A stretch of 64,000 nt of DNA from Azolla caroliniana. Lineage: Eukaryota; Polypodiophyta. The stretch is taken from positions 13,764,001 to 13,828,000 of the forward strand of contig JBHGNT010000012.1 in assembly GCA_043228905.1 (NCBI GenBank), in the 5' to 3' direction. The notes beneath the pieces were generated by a model, which worked only from the letters and a program-made list of their open reading frames with translations, did not search any database and was not told the origin of the DNA. Made by a program: the position numbers and the translations under genes. Position 1 is the first letter of the stretch. Every line of letters begins with the position of its first letter. Below are positions 43,914 to 55,590 of the stretch, in pieces.

Positions 43914-44864
43914 CTAGTCTTTCATCATAACAAAGTCAAATCCCACAATCGAGGGATTTCCGGCCTCAATCCGGGCAAGCATTTTCTGCACTTCACTATT
44001 ACCCATGTCCACATGACTCTCCTTGTCCTTCCCTTTCCTAATCCACACCTTAACCGTTCTTAGGTCTGATGAAAATATGTTGCCTTGGCTTTCAGAGGGC
44101 TCTACAAGTGTTTCGAGGGTCTCGACTCTTGGAAGCAAATCAATTGGAGTCGTCAAAATTATCTCACCCTCTTGGGTTTCCTCTTCCCTTTGTGACAAGA
44201 TATCAAATCTATTCGAACTGGAACCGTCACTTGTAGGAGGACGCTTATGATTATGAATGTTAGACCTGGCCACTTTCCTTGGCGTTACCCATCCTTCTTC
44301 CCCAATGACTTGCTTCCCAACATGAGCGAGGATCCTTTGCCCTCCCATCACTAACATTGGGTTATCGAGCATCTTGGTGCCCTGATTTCCCTTGCCTTCT
44401 CTTTTCTTCCAATACAAAGGGCAATGTTTGGCCATATGGCCCATTTCCTTACATGCAAAACACTGGCCCGACAAGCCTTCATAGCCAACCTTCACCACCC
44501 TTAGGCCAAAAACCTCCGTGCGGACTCTAATCTCTGTTGGCAGTTCTTTTATGTCTCTAACCAACACCTTAAGCTTGGGGATTTCTGCAACCTTATCTGC
44601 AAATGAGGGTTTGTCTATACATACCATCCCAATATTGTGTGCCAACTTTGGGATCAAATGATAGAGTTGGATGGGTAGGTCTGGGAAGCATACGGTAATG
44701 ACCACTAGAGTGCCCTCTTTTTTATGCTCCTCCATTGGATTAAAGTCTGGACTCCATTCCAAAATCATGGCTTTGCCATACTTGAGCATAATCCATTTGT
44801 CGTCCAGAATTTCTTTCACATTATGGCCTTCTTCTAAGATCACATGGTGATAACTACAACCCAT
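43914..44864 (-). pseudogene. LINE-2 ORF1, DUF4283 and zinc knuckle
   Basis: The 316-codon frame begins MGCSYHHVILEEGHNVKEI and includes KYGKAMILEWSPDFNP and LPIQLYHLIPKLAHNIG, typical of DUF4283, then CFACKEMGHMAKHC, a CX2CX4HX4C knuckle at about residues 145-158. The tail is low complexity. A TGA (44865-44867) separates it from the upstream frame and could derive from CGA. Confidence 0.87.
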
Positions 44865-45560
44865 TCACAAAATGTTCTGGATAGATGGCATTTTACCCAA
44901 AAGGGCTACTTGCAACATGTCTCTTAACAACCCTTTACTAGGGCGCCCTCCTAATAGCGGACATATGAATGACGAACACTTCAACCTACCCACTTCTTCA
45001 ACCAACCTTTGATTCTCGGCCAGAGAAAGATAGAGGTCAATTCCTTTTCTTTCGTCAATGTTCTCCTCCATCGGCGTCTCTTGGACTAGATCGAAGTCAA
45101 TAAACTCCTTTTCCATCATGCTACTGTCAATGAGTTCCTTGGTATTCATTTCGGCAAGTGCCGTGTTCAGCTCCCCCCCTATTGGCTTCTGGTCCTTTGG
45201 GCCCAAATGCATACAAGTATCTAATATTTCAGCTCTAGGAGGGTTTGGATCCATACCTGTTCCAATTATGTCCACTGGAGGAAGCTTGACCATCACCATC
45301 TTCAAAAGATTGTTGCAGCTCTCTGTGCTTTAGCCTTGCATCATTAATAGCCGCCTTCCAATCGTGTTGCCGCCCGTTGCCGAAGACTTGTCCTTGCCGA
45401 CTACCTTCATTGCCAATCCCGGTTTGGGTCGCGCTATTCGACGAGAGGTTTGCTGACGCAGAGGCAGAGAGGGCCATCGAGGATGATGGAAGGAAGCTTT
45501 TCCTTTCGACAGAGCCCTCGTTTGATTTTCCTCTATCGCCTCCTCATTCCGCTGCCCCAT
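44865..45560 (-). pseudogene. LINE-2 ORF1, N-terminal part
   Basis: Frames 45560-45330, 45477-45235 and 45305-44865 overlap and together form a frameshifted N-terminal region. It has a Ser/Ala-rich start (MALSASASANLSSNS), DWKAAINDARLKHRELQQSF, and an acidic stretch. N-terminal extensions of this kind precede DUF4283 in plant LINE ORF1. The exact start is not clear. Confidence 0.55.
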
Positions 45561-46583
45561 CCCTCTTCTCTGTCACTCCCTCGTTCAGGCATGACAACAC
45601 CACAAAGCAGAACAATCGTTGATTAGAACAAGACAACCACTGACGAGCGGCTGAAACTCCCTCCTGTGATAGCCGCTGCACGCGCTCTCATCCCGTTGAC
45701 TGTGGCGCACTGCTAGCCAATGCACGCGGTCCTCGCCATGCTCCTCAGGTCTCCTCGACGATTGTTCCACTGTCAAACTGTTTTTACCAATATTGATCAA
45801 GTTTCAAAGTAAAAACTATATTATGTAATATGCAAAGTTGGTATCAACGTTGAGAAAATCATGATCTCCAGATATAAAAGGTAGTTAAATTACAGACAAT
45901 GAACATTTGAAGCAACATTTGATATCCAGGTTTAAACATCGTGTGGAGGTTCAGGGACAAGAAATGGAAGTCATATGCTATAGTAACCGTTAATGATTAT
46001 GTATTTTGCACTCTAATACTTAGTGAATGTTGCCCGATATAATACCTTACCCTAATGGTAGTAAGAAAGAAGCAAATCAAACATATGGACACTATGGGCA
46101 TACATTCCATGTTAAATATCATCTAGAGTTTCCCCGATACACACTCATGAAAGAGGACACCCATACACACGTAGCATATAATGGATACACCTGAACACTC
46201 ATTATGGTCACACCCAAAAGTAAGGTGGGTACGAAAGGTAGAACAAACTCGATGATCATTTAAAGTGAAGCTTAGATTAAAACAATTATAACATGTAGCG
46301 TAGTAAAGCTTAGTAATGTTATAACGTCGATTAAAACATGTACCTCAAGTTTTAATGTCGATAGCAACAACAAAAATGTAACAATATATTAAACAATTAA
46401 AGAAACAATATAAACATTGGTAGACATATTTAAAGAAACAATATAAACACGAAATTAAACTTAGATTACGGAGAATAAAACTTTGATTACAATATTTTTG
46501 ATAAAATACAAAATTCTTTACATGGCTATAAGGTTATCTTCATCATTCTCTTCGTCTTCCTTTTAAGAACTGTTCTCAAAATT
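45561..46583. other. No gene recognised
   Basis: 45561-45780 may be the 5' leader of LINE-2. The rest is AT-rich with no motif noticed. Confidence 0.4.
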
Positions 46584-46738
46584 CTATGCATCGGCATCCA
46601 CTCTAGATAGGCTAGCTATAGTGGGGTCCTCTAGAAGCTCATCATCCAGTTCTATAAGTTCCCCAGGTTCACTAGTCAAGGGAGGAATAGGCTTATGGGA
46701 GGCAACTTGAAACCGTTCCATATCTGCGATATGCTTTG
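46584..46738 (-). pseudogene. Terminal exon piece of a host gene, split by copia B
   Basis: On the minus strand the frame reads AKHIADMERFQVASHKPIPP, then GELIELDDELLEDPT and ends SRVDADA with a stop at 46584-46586. Removing elements A and B with one copy of the CCCCT duplication joins this in frame to the exon at 58065-58189 (ALWDFPDQDEVG then AKH). I do not recognise the gene. The acidic C-terminus is distinctive. See the entry at 58060-59141. Confidence 0.6.
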
Positions 46739-46743
46739 CCCCT

Positions 46744-46801
46744 TGTAAAGAATCAAGAGATGGATTCTTGTGAAGCGGAAGAGATGTGAGTTGTGTGTGT
46801 G

Positions 46802-46840
<39 letters not shown>

Positions 46841-46910
46841 ACGCAAGGTTAAGTGTATTAGCAAAGGAGAAAGACTCAACCTTATACAAGGTGGGAGGAG
46901 GGTGCTTTAT
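46744..46910 (-). repeat. Copia B 3' LTR, left part
   Basis: It matches 57688-57845 of the intact LTR, with a longer (GA)n tract (46807-46838). It ends in TTTAT, the target duplication of element A. Confidence 0.93.
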
Positions 46911-47182
46911 TGACGGGAACTGGTCGTTCCTTATGCGCAACGCTCGGCCACAACCGGGCTTAGAATGATACATAGAAAACGGGAAATAAAACGCGACACA
47001 AAGAAGAGACGAGGTACACAGGAGGTTTACGTGGAAAACCCCAAACTAGGGGAAAAAACCACGGCAGCCCACAGGCTACAAACTATCACTATGATGGAAT
47101 GTACAACCATGAGTTCACTGAGGCACCAACCTCGTGCTCACAGATCTTCGCCACAGGTGGCGGTTACAACAGAGGCAACGAC

Positions 47183-47221
<39 letters not shown>

Positions 47222-47851
47222 CAGTTACACACACTCTCTATTCTTGCACCAACAAGAATGACAACAACAACAACAGTAACAACAGTAACAATAGTAACAA
47301 CAGTAACAATAGTAACAACAGTAACAATAGTAACAACAGTAACAATAGTAACAACAGTAACAACAGTTACAACAGTTACAACAGTTACAACAGTTACAAC
47401 AGTTCCTAAAAGTTTGCCCTAAGTCATATTTATACTAATATGACTTTTTTGGCTATTTACAAATGTAGCCGCGATGGACTATAAGAAAACATATTTACTA
47501 ATATGTCTCTTCATCCGGTTCTCCGTAGCTGGGTACTCCTCATCCGGTCTTCACCAGGTCTGCATCATCCAGCTCTCCGTAGCCGGGTACTCCTCATCCG
47601 GTTCATACTGGGTCTGCACCATCCGGCCCTCTGTAGCCGGGTACTCCTCATCCGGTCTTCACCGGGTCTGCACCATCCGGCCCTCCGTAGCCGGGTACTC
47701 CTCATCCGGTCTTCATCGGGTCTGCATCATCCGGTTCTCCGTAGCCGGGTACTCCTCATCCGGTCTCGGCCTCGGCCTATCGGCCTCAGCCGAGTTTGTT
47801 CATCGGCACTGTTCTTCTCCCTTCCCATCCGGAGGGACCTGTCTCCCAACA
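46911..47851 (-). repeat. Copia A 3' LTR with internal repeats
   Basis: It contains, on the plus strand, (CT)n (47188-47214), an (AACAGT/AACAATAGT)n tract (47263-47403), a TATA box inside an inverted repeat (47423-47444), a second inverted repeat (47489-47506) and five 54-bp tandem units (about 47519-47775). The 54-bp repeats lie in U3, upstream of TATA in the minus-strand sense. Confidence 0.92.
47519..47775 (-). repeat. Five 54-bp tandem repeats in copia A U3
   Basis: The unit GCCGGGTACTCCTCATCCGG plus a variable part (CTTCACCGGGTCTGCACC, then ATCCGG...CTCCGTA) recurs at 54-bp spacing. Matching copies are in the other LTR at about 52430-52685. Repeats of this kind act as enhancers in some plant copia LTRs; here that is inference. 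Confidence 0.88.
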
Positions 47852-47869
47852 TTTATGTAGTCCTTCACT

Positions 47870-48417
47870 CCGGCATGGGGTGTCTTACCAGTCCGATTCT
47901 CTTCCGGCATGCATCCAGCTTGTCGGGTATCAACACTTTGGTTAGCATATCTGACCCGTTCTCGACCGTGTGGATCTTCATCAGCGCGAACTCCTGGTCA
48001 TCTACTCTTTCCCGGATCCAGTGATATCTTCGCTGGATATGCTTCGTCCGAGAATGGTAGGCCGCATTCTTAGCAAGGTGGATGGCACTTTGACTGTCGC
48101 AATAGAGTCATATTCCTCTTGCCGGATACCGAGCTCTCCGATGAAGTCCTTCATCCATAATATTTCCTTGCCGGCTTCCACAGCCGCCATGTACTCCGCC
48201 TCTGTGGTTGACAATGCAACAGTCTTCGCAGCCTCGACTGCCACGAAACGACTCCCCCTGCATATGTCATTACATACCCGGAAGTAGACCGGCTGGTATC
48301 CACATCAGCCGACATGTCTGAATCGGTGAAACCGTCAAGTTGAGGTTTTCCGGAGCCGAATCGGAGACACATATTTGAAGTGCCCTTCAAATATCGGAGT
48401 ATCCATTTGACCGCGTT
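47870..48417 (-). pseudogene. Copia A RNase H
   Basis: Frame 48390-48151 has LDGFTDSDMSADVDTSRSTS, equivalent to the copia RNase H start (first Asp region), and GYVMTYAGGVVSWQSR. After a frameshift near 48240 the frame gives TVALSTTEAEYMAAVEAGKE (Glu motif) and ILWMKDF. The last part, encoding the final Asp region, has shifted frame again. A TAG at 48418-48420 precedes it. Confidence 0.87.
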
Positions 48418-49509
48418 CTAGTGCTCCTTGTCGGGATTGCTCATAAACCGGCTCACCACTCCGACTGCGTATCCTATGTCCGGTTGGGTACAAACCATTG
48501 CGTACATCAAGCTCTCGACGGCAGAGGCATATGGAATCTTCATCATATCCGCCTTCTCTGCTTTCTTCTTCGGGTTTTGCTTACCGGATAGCTTGCAGTT
48601 TGCCGGAAGTGTCGATCTGACCGGTTTTGCTTCTGACATGTTGAACCGGTGAAGCACCTTTGTCACGTACTTCTCCTGTGACAGCCATAATTGCTTCTTT
48701 GACCAGTCCCGAATGATATGCATCCCCAACATCTGTCTTGCCGGACCCAAGTCTTTCATTGAGAAGGTCCGGTTGAGAGCCTTCTTCAGCATCCGTATTT
48801 TGACTTGGTCACGTTCGACGATGAACATGTCATCCACGTACAGAAGGAGTAACAGGCAGTGATCGGCCTGCGTCTTGTGGTACCCTTGATAGGTCATGAA
48901 GGAGTCGAACTTCCGGTACCATTGACGGGGAGCCTGCTTCAGTCCGTACAAGCTCTTCTTCAACCGGCATACCAAGTGCTCCTTCCCTTTCTCCACGAAT
49001 CCTTCTGGTTGCTGCATGTAGATCTCCTCTTCGAGGTCGCCGTGAAGGAATGCCGTCTTCACGTCCAGCTGCTCTACCTCGAGGTCCATGCTTGCTGCTA
49101 TACTCAGCACCGTCCAGATGGAGGTCATCTTTACTACTGGGGCAAATATCTCGTCGAAGTCCGCGCCCTTCTTCTGCTAGAACCCCTTCACCATGATCCT
49201 GGCTTTGTATCTCGGGGGGTTTCCGGCATCTCCCGGTTTCAACTTGTACACCCACTTGTTTCGGAGTGCCCGCTTTCCTTTCGGCAGCTCCACCAATTCG
49301 TACGTATGGTTCTCATGCAGGGAATCCATCTCGTCCTGCATGGCACTTAACCATTTTCGGCTGTGGGTGTCATCCTCCGCTTCTTTGAAGCTTTCCGGCT
49401 CCCCCTCATCGGTTAGCAGAACATGCTCTGCATCCGGAAATCTCCGGGGGGCCCTTCTCTCTCTGAGAGGATATCTCCGTCTTTGGGCTTCGGTAGCCGG
49501 CTCCTCCAT
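48418..49509 (-). pseudogene. Copia A reverse transcriptase
   Basis: The frame 49509-49177 has WLSAMQDEMDSLHENHTYEL and NKWVYKLK. After the TAG at 49177-49179 the next frame runs 49128-48418 with LEVEQLDVKTAFLHGDLEEE (first Asp), RLKKSLYGLKQAPRQWY, LLLLLYVDDMFIV (YVDD box) and GLARQMLG-like DLGPARQMLG. All catalytic residues are kept. It is non-functional because of the stops. Confidence 0.92.
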
Positions 49510-49565
49510 TTGCTCTTCATCCTAATCCGATTCGGGGTCTTGGCCGGTTCCGGTCTCAGCTTCCT

Positions 49566-51041
49566 CTACTTCTTCTTCTGCCGGTTCGGTATGCTCACCG
49601 TAACCGGCTGGTTCCTGAGTGTTAACCGGTCTCTTGCCGGTTGGGTCTGCTCATTGTAGAGTCTATCCTTACCGATCGACTCGGAGTTCATTATCTTCTT
49701 CTCCGACTCCCAGTCGGCGAGCGTCTTGTCCTCCATGAAGATAATATCTCGACTCCGGAATACCTTCTTGTCGACCAGGTCCCACACTCAGTAGCCGAAC
49801 TCATCGTCACCGTAACCGAGGAATATGCATGGCCGGGTCTTTGGATCTAACTTTCCTCTCCGGTCATTAGCTACATGCATGTACACGAGACACCCGAACA
49901 CCTTTAGATGCCGGTAGGATACTTCCTTACCGGTCCACACTCTCTGTGGCGTGTCTCCGTCCAAGGGTACTGAGGGTGATCTATTTATCACATATGTCGC
50001 CGTCGACAGTGCCTCAGCCCAAAACTTCTTGGGTAGTTTTGCATGCGCTAGCATACTCCGAACCCTCTCCATTATGGTCCGGTTCATCCTCTCGGCCTGT
50101 CCATTTAGTTCCGGCGTCTTCGGCACGGTAAATTCAAGCCGGATCCCCTTCGAGCGGTAGTACTCCTCGAACTGCCCCCGGTATTCTCCTCCGTTGTTTG
50201 CTCGTACCGCCTTCAGCTTCCGGCCGGTTTCTCTTTCCACTCTTGCGTGGAGCTCTTTGAAGACGGATAACACTTGATCCTTCGTCTTCAACGGTGTGGC
50301 CCACAGCTTCCGGCTGTGGTCATCTATGAACGTCACGAAGTACTGCGCTCCGGCATGTGACTTCGTGTCTACTGGACACACATCCGTATGCACCAACTCC
50401 AGTGGTGTATTACGTCTCATCGGTGGCTTTGGTCGGAAGGAGGTTCGGTTCTGCTTACCGGCCAAACAATCAGTGCACTTCTCTAAGTGCACGTTCTTCA
50501 CTGGAATGAGGTTGTCGTTTGCAAGCCTCTTCATCCCCTTCTCGCTCATATGACACAGCCTCTTGTGCCACAGCTCACCGGCAGTGTTGGATGCCACGTT
50601 CACTTCTTCCGGACATAACTGGGTATTCATCAGGTACAATGTGTTTACCTTCCGGGCCCGAGCCACAATTAGGCTCCCTCTACTGAACTTCATGACATCG
50701 TTCCGGATGCTACCCGTGTAGCCTTCATCATCTAGCCGACCGGCTGATATCAGGTTCAGTCGAACCTCCGGAACGTGTCGGACATCCTTCAGCAGCAACT
50801 TGCATCCGGTTGGTGTTGACAGCCACACGTCTCCTATGCCGACAATTCGGCATGTACCTTCATTCCCCATCCGGACACAGCCGTGGTCACCGGCTGAGTA
50901 GGATGAGAAGCATTTCCGGTCCGGGGTAAGGTGGAACGATGCTCCGGAGTCTGCCACCCAGGTCATCTCGTCGCCAGCAAGGTTTATCTCACTCTCCTCG
51001 GTGATGAGCATCAACTCTTCTTCACTTGCCGCGATTGCCAT
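49566..51041 (-). pseudogene. Copia A protease and integrase
   Basis: Frame 51041-49788 starts MAIAASEEELMLITEES. It holds the protease site WVADSGASFHLT and the integrase finger HKRLCHMSEKGM ... CTDCLAGK. The core follows: LVHTDVCPVD, FVTFIDDHSRKLW, VRANNGGEYRG (usual D replaced in the RSDNGGE motif by Asn-Asn) and LNGQAERMNRTIMERVR. It stops with TGA at 49788-49790, then continues 49787-49566 with VWDLVDKKVFRSRDIIF. The second catalytic Asp of integrase appears changed to Asn. Confidence 0.9.
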
Positions 51042-51158
51042 CGTTCCCTTCCGGTCCGGGCCCCTTCGGTCTTTACCGTTCCGGTCCGGGGTCCGCTTCG
51101 AATCGGTACCGTCGGTTTCCTTGTCTTTTCGGAAATGCCGACAGTTCTTTTGGAAGTG

Positions 51159-51875
51159 TCACGGCTTGCCGCAATAGAAGCAAGTAGGGCTCCCCCTTGA
51201 CTTTGACCGTGTTCCCGACTTCTCCCGGTTCTGGGGACTACGGTTTCTATGTCTTCCGCGTTCTGATTCGGTAAGGAGCGCTTTGGAGTCGGAGCTCGTA
51301 TCTTTATCTTTTCGACGCGCCTCCTCATCTAACAAGCTCGACTTTACTCTTGCTAGGGATAACCGTTTTCCTTCCGGCCCGGCGTTGCCCAAAGTGACAA
51401 CCAACGTCTCCCAGCTATCCGGGAGGGAACCGAGCAGAAGTAGCGCTAGTACCTCATCGGCGAGAGGCACTTCCAATGAAGTTGCCTGGTGGATCAGCCC
51501 CTGGAAGGCATTCATGTGCTCCGCCATGGTGGAGCCATCTTGGTACCGGAGTCTTACTAGCTTCCGGAATACCGAAACCTGATTAACAACATTTTTGTTT
51601 TGAAACATTATGCCGATCTTCTCCCAGAGCTCATGAGCCTTGCTCTCTTCATTGAAGTTGTTGTACAGGCTCATGTCGATGAAGCACTGTATGTACGCCG
51701 TTGTCTTCATGTGCATCACCTCCCATATCGCGGCGTCGATTTTGTCCGGTCTCTTGTCCCCGTACTGAACCGGCAGCCAAAGATCTTTTACCACGAGCAT
51801 ATCCCTCATCTTCGACTTCCACATTGAATAGTTGGAGCCGGTGAGCTTGAACATGCCACCAAACGATTTGTCCAT
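51159..51875 (-). pseudogene. Copia A gag
   Basis: It starts at ATG 51875 (MDKSFGGMFKLTGSNYSMWK), contains the UBN2-like core (SLYNNFNEESKAHELWEKI, MAEHMNAFQGLIHQ, LPDSWETLVVTLGNAGPE), and reaches the zinc knuckle CFYCGKP, where a TGA (51159-51161) cuts the CCHC motif (HFQKNC follows in frame). This stop would come from GGA by transversion. The ATG follows the primer site by about 16 bases, as in element C. Confidence 0.92.
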
Positions 51876-51904
51876 TTTCTGTGTCGTTTTGCTCTGATAC
51901 CACT

Positions 51905-52762
51905 TGACGGGAACTGGTCGTTCCTTATGCGCAATGCTCGGCCACAACCGGGCTTAGAATGATACACAGAAAACGGGAAATAAAACGCGACACAAAGAAG
52001 AGACGAGGTACATAGGAGGTTTACGTGGAAAACCCCAAACTAGGGGAAAAAACCACGGCAACCCACAGGCTACAAACTATCACTATGATGGAATGTACAA
52101 CCATGAGTTCACTGAGGCACCAACCTCGTGCTCACAGATCTTCGCCACAGGCGGCAATTACAACAGAGGCAACGACCTCTTTCTCTCTCTCTCTCTCTCT
52201 GTGTGTACAATTACACACACTCTCTATTCTTGCACCAACAGGAATGACAACAACAACAGTAACAATAGTAACAACAGTAACAACAGTAACAACAGTTACA
52301 ACAGTTACAACAGTTCCTAAAAGTTTGCCCTAAGTCATATTTATACTAATATGACTTTTTCGGCTATTTACAAATGTAGCTGCGATGGACTATCAGAAAA
52401 CATATTTACTAATATGTCTCTTCATCCGGTTCTCCGTAGCCGGGTACTCCTGATCCGGTCTTCACCGGGTCTGCATCATCCGGTTCTCCGTAGCCGGGTA
52501 CTCCTCATCCGGTTCATACCGGGTCTGCACCACCCAGCCGTCTGTAGCCGGGTACTCCTCATCCGGTCTTCACCGGGTCTGCACCATCCGGCCCTCCGTA
52601 GCCGGGTACTCCTCATTCGGTCTTCACCGGGTCTGCATCATCCGGCTCTCCGTAGCCGGGTACTCCTCATCCGGTCTCGGCCTCGGCCTATCGGCCTCAG
52701 CCGAGTTTATTCATCGGCACTGTTCTTCTCCCTTCCCATCCGGAGGGGCATCCCTCCCAAAA
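51905..52762 (-). repeat. Copia A 5' LTR
   Basis: An 858-bp copy. The (AAC)n-type tract (52250-52319) is about half as long as in the other LTR. The terminal CA appears as AA (52761-52762). The TATA inverted repeat is at 52334-52355. Confidence 0.92.
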
Positions 52763-52980
52763 TTTATGTAGTCACCCTCTCTCTTCATTAACTACAAGCC
52801 TCATGGATCATGGGGAATGTGAAAGCTCATAAGTTATGTGTCATAGAATATGATTCTATGACTCATACTAAATGCTAGAATACAAAGTGGTGACATAATG
52901 GTTACTCTTGACCGTTGGAGTGTCTCTTCACTCTCAAGGTGAGTTCACACACTAGACCAAGTTGAGCTTGATTCTCAACA
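52763..52980 (-). repeat. Copia B 3' LTR, right part
   Basis: It continues the interrupted LTR (TTTATGTAGTCACCC...) and ends TTCTCAACA. It contains a perfect inverted repeat, arms GTCATAGAAT and ATTCTATGAC around ATG (52840-52862), repeated at 57919-57941. Confidence 0.93.
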
Positions 52981-53218
52981 CGCCCCCTCAAGCTCAAGTC
53001 GGGTTGGTTTCAGACGGTATCCGAAATCCGTTTCAATTCACGTTCGGGAGTCCGCGGCGACTCACGTCGAATCGCTTTATGCGGAGTTGCGGAATCTGTG
53101 CTCCAGCTTGTGTTGTGCGTAGTTACGAAGTCTGTGCTTCGGCTTGTGTCTTTCTTGGCGGCTTTGCGCGGTAGATCGGCTCTTCACTACTACGTTGCAT
53201 GGTTGCAGAATCTACGCG

Positions 53219-53785
53219 TTATTGCGTAGTGTCTTCAATACTCCCCTTCAAGCTTGGCAGGTCAGGGATCATCAATCCGAGATTGGTCATGAATTGCCAT
53301 AGCTTGTCGGCTCCTAAGGCTTTAGTGAAGATGTCAGCCGTTTGAAGATTGGTGCTTATGTGTTGTAGGTCGACATCGCCAGCCAGAACGCGCTCTCGGA
53401 TGAAGTGATAGTGCACTTCGATGTGCTTTGTCCGCGCGTGGAACACCGGGTTCCGAGCCAGATAGATACTGCTCATGTTGTCGCAGTAAAGGGAAGTCGG
53501 ATCCTTGATGGGTACGCCCAGATCCTTCAAAATCCTCTTGAGCCATACAGATTCACACGCAGCTACGGCTGCGCCCTTGTATTCCGCCTCCGTACTCGAA
53601 AGAGCGACGGTGGGCTGCTTCTTGCTACTTCAGGATATTGCTCTGCTGCCGAGGGAGAAAACAAATCCGGAGGTTGATCTTCTACCAGCTTTGTAGCCGG
53701 CCCAATCGGCGTCTGTGTACCCCTCGAGTCGTATTGGCATCGCGGTCTTGTAGAGGATGCCATAATCCATTGTGCCGCTCACGTA
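53219..53785 (-). pseudogene. Copia B RNase H
   Basis: Following the TGA at 53786-53788, the frame encodes YVSGTMDYGILY, LEGYTDADWAGYKAGRRS (Asp), then after a TGA at 53630-53632 KKQPTVALSSTEAEYKGA (Glu) and the frame 53530-53219 with LYCDNMSSIYLARNPVFHAR (Asp) and HIEVHYHFIRERVLAG. The order and catalytic residues match copia RNase H. The stops correspond to Arg and Trp positions. Confidence 0.9.
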
Positions 53786-55590
53786 TCATAGAACTCGCTT
53801 AGCGCAATCCAAGTGAGTATCACGCGGTGTTTGCATGAATTGGCTAAGGAGACCGACCGGATAACTGAGATCAGGTCGTGTGATCATGAGGTAGATGAGA
53901 CTCCCGATGAGTTGCCGATACTGAGTCGGCTCACACGCTATGGTGCCGGAGTTCGCATCTAGTTTGAGATTACGATCGAGCGGGGTTGCCACGGATTTGC
54001 ACTCAGCCATCCCGAACTTGTATAACAAGTTGAGGATGTAGTGCCGTTGAGAGATCATGATTCCGGCCGAAGTCCGAATTACCTCGATGCCGAGGAAGTA
54101 GTGGAGCTCCTTCATGTCCGTCATCTCGAACTTGTCGGAAAGGAGGGATTTGACTTTATTGATTTCGACGAGATGCTCACCTCCAATGACTAGGTCATCC
54201 ACATATAAAATGATGACAATCGGACTTGTGGAATCGCTTCGTATGTAGAGGGAGTTGTCCGATTTTGACATACGGAAGCCGATTTGATGAAGATATTTCG
54301 TTATCTTCGAATGCCAAGCACGCGGTGCTTGCTTGAGGCCGTAGAGTGGCTTCTTGAGTCGGCAAATAGCCTTTGGATGGGTGCTCGAGTTGAAGCCGGG
54401 TGGTTGTATCATGTAAACCTCCTCTTCTAATTCGCCTTGTAGAAAGGCGTTCTTGACGTCCATTTGATGGAGGTGCCACCCTTTCACCGCGGCAAGCGCA
54501 ATTACGGTCCGCATTGTTGTCATCTTTGCCACTGGGGCAAAGGTCTCCTCGTAGTCAACTCCATGCGTTTGGGTGTAGCCTTTCGCTACGAGTCGCGCTT
54601 TGTAGTGGTTGACGGAACCGTCGGAGTTGTACTTCACTTTGTAGATCCATTTGCATCCGATCGCCTTTTTGTGCGGTGAGGTGGGAACGAGATCGCACGT
54701 CTCGTTCTTCCGGAGTGCCTGCATCTCCTCGTTCATTGCTTCAATCCATCGCGGGTCCTTCGCAGCTTCGGAAAAGGTTTCCGGCTCCCGTACTGTTGCT
54801 ACCTTCATCATAACGGCATAATGGTACGCCATATACTCGTTGTAGCCGAATTGGCTTACAGGGTTCTTTTCACGAGTGGATCGGCGGAGCTTTTCATTTG
54901 CAAAGATAAGGGCTTTCTTAGCTCCGATTGGTACATCGAAGCCGCCGAACTCACTATCAAGTGATTCATCGTCGTCGAAGCGATCGTCTTCGTATTCCGC
55001 CATTTTCGCCTTGCCTTTGTCCATCTTCGGGCTAGGCCGTGATGTGCTTTGATCGCTCAAAGGCTCTTGTGGTCCGCTCAATCGGGTCGTGATCGGACTT
55101 TCTTCGAACATGCGCGTAAGGTGATCTTCGTCTTCTATCTCTTGTTCGGTGGATTCCGGGTCGAGCGGGGTCGGAGTCGAAGTTGTCTCTGGTGCGTACC
55201 AAGATGCAGACTCGTCAAAGACGACATCTCGACTTACCCGAGATTTTCGAGTTGAGGGGTTGTAGCACTTGTACCCCTTTTGCTCCAGTGAGTATCCTAC
55301 GAGGATACATTTCTCCGACTTCGGGTCGAGCTTTTGATGCTTCTCGTCAGGGATGTGCACATACGCAATGGAGCCGAATATCCGAACATGTGATAGGTTC
55401 GGCTTCTTTCCGAAGAATCTTTCGTGCGGAGTGACCTCGTGCATGCCGGATGTTGTGCACCGGTTCATTAGGTAGATGACCGTATTTGCCGCTTCGGCCC
55501 AATATGACTTGGGCATATGCTTCTCGTTCATCATGGCCTGCACTACTTCGAGGATGTGCCGATTTTTGCGCTCGGCTACTCCGTTTTGTG
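53786..55590 (-). pseudogene. Copia B integrase end and reverse transcriptase
   Basis: This frame, long enough to be nearly intact, begins within integrase (NGVAERKNRHILEVVQAMM, with the catalytic Glu; SYWAEAANTVIYLMNR). It then has HVRIFGSIAYVHIP and an acidic linker. RT motifs are KWIYKVKYNSDG, DVKNAFLQGELEEEVYM, CRLKKPLYGLKQAPRAWHS, ILYVDDLVIGG and LHYFLGIEV. YVDD and first Asp are intact. A one-base shift at about 55585 separates it from the upstream integrase frame. Confidence 0.93.

Larger units (their letters stand above)
39206..45560 (-). mobile_element. LINE-2: L1-type non-LTR retrotransposon
   Basis: On the minus strand: ORF1 (about 45560-43914), then ORF2 with endonuclease (43240-42489), reverse transcriptase (42192-39639), and a C-terminal region (39421-39206). 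The order and motifs are those of plant L1-type LINEs, but it is clearly a different family from LINE-1 at the protein level. Many frameshifts and stops are present. I did not find its exact ends, poly-A tail or target duplication. Confidence 0.87.
46911..52762 (-). mobile_element. Ty1/copia element A, nested in the LTR of element B
   Basis: A 5,852-bp element on the minus strand. LTRs are 46911-47851 (941 bp) and 51905-52762 (858 bp). On the minus strand they begin TGTTGGGAGA (left copy) and end CCCGTCA. Target duplication TTTAT lies at 46906-46910 and 52763-52767. The primer site TGGTATCAGAGC (complement of 51891-51902) is two bases from the 5' LTR. The intact right LTR of element B preserves the unoccupied site GGTGCTTTATGTAGTC near 57838-57853, proving the insertion. 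Coding parts hold four or more stops and at least two frameshifts. Confidence 0.95.

Noticed and set aside
47134-47409. Open frame with long Asn-Ser-Asn repeats
   Set aside because: It is translation of the simple repeat tract in the copia A LTR, not a protein.
47474-48024. Two overlapping frames with 18-residue repeats
   Set aside because: They translate the 54-bp tandem repeats of the LTR in two frames; the period is a multiple of three, so stops are absent by chance.
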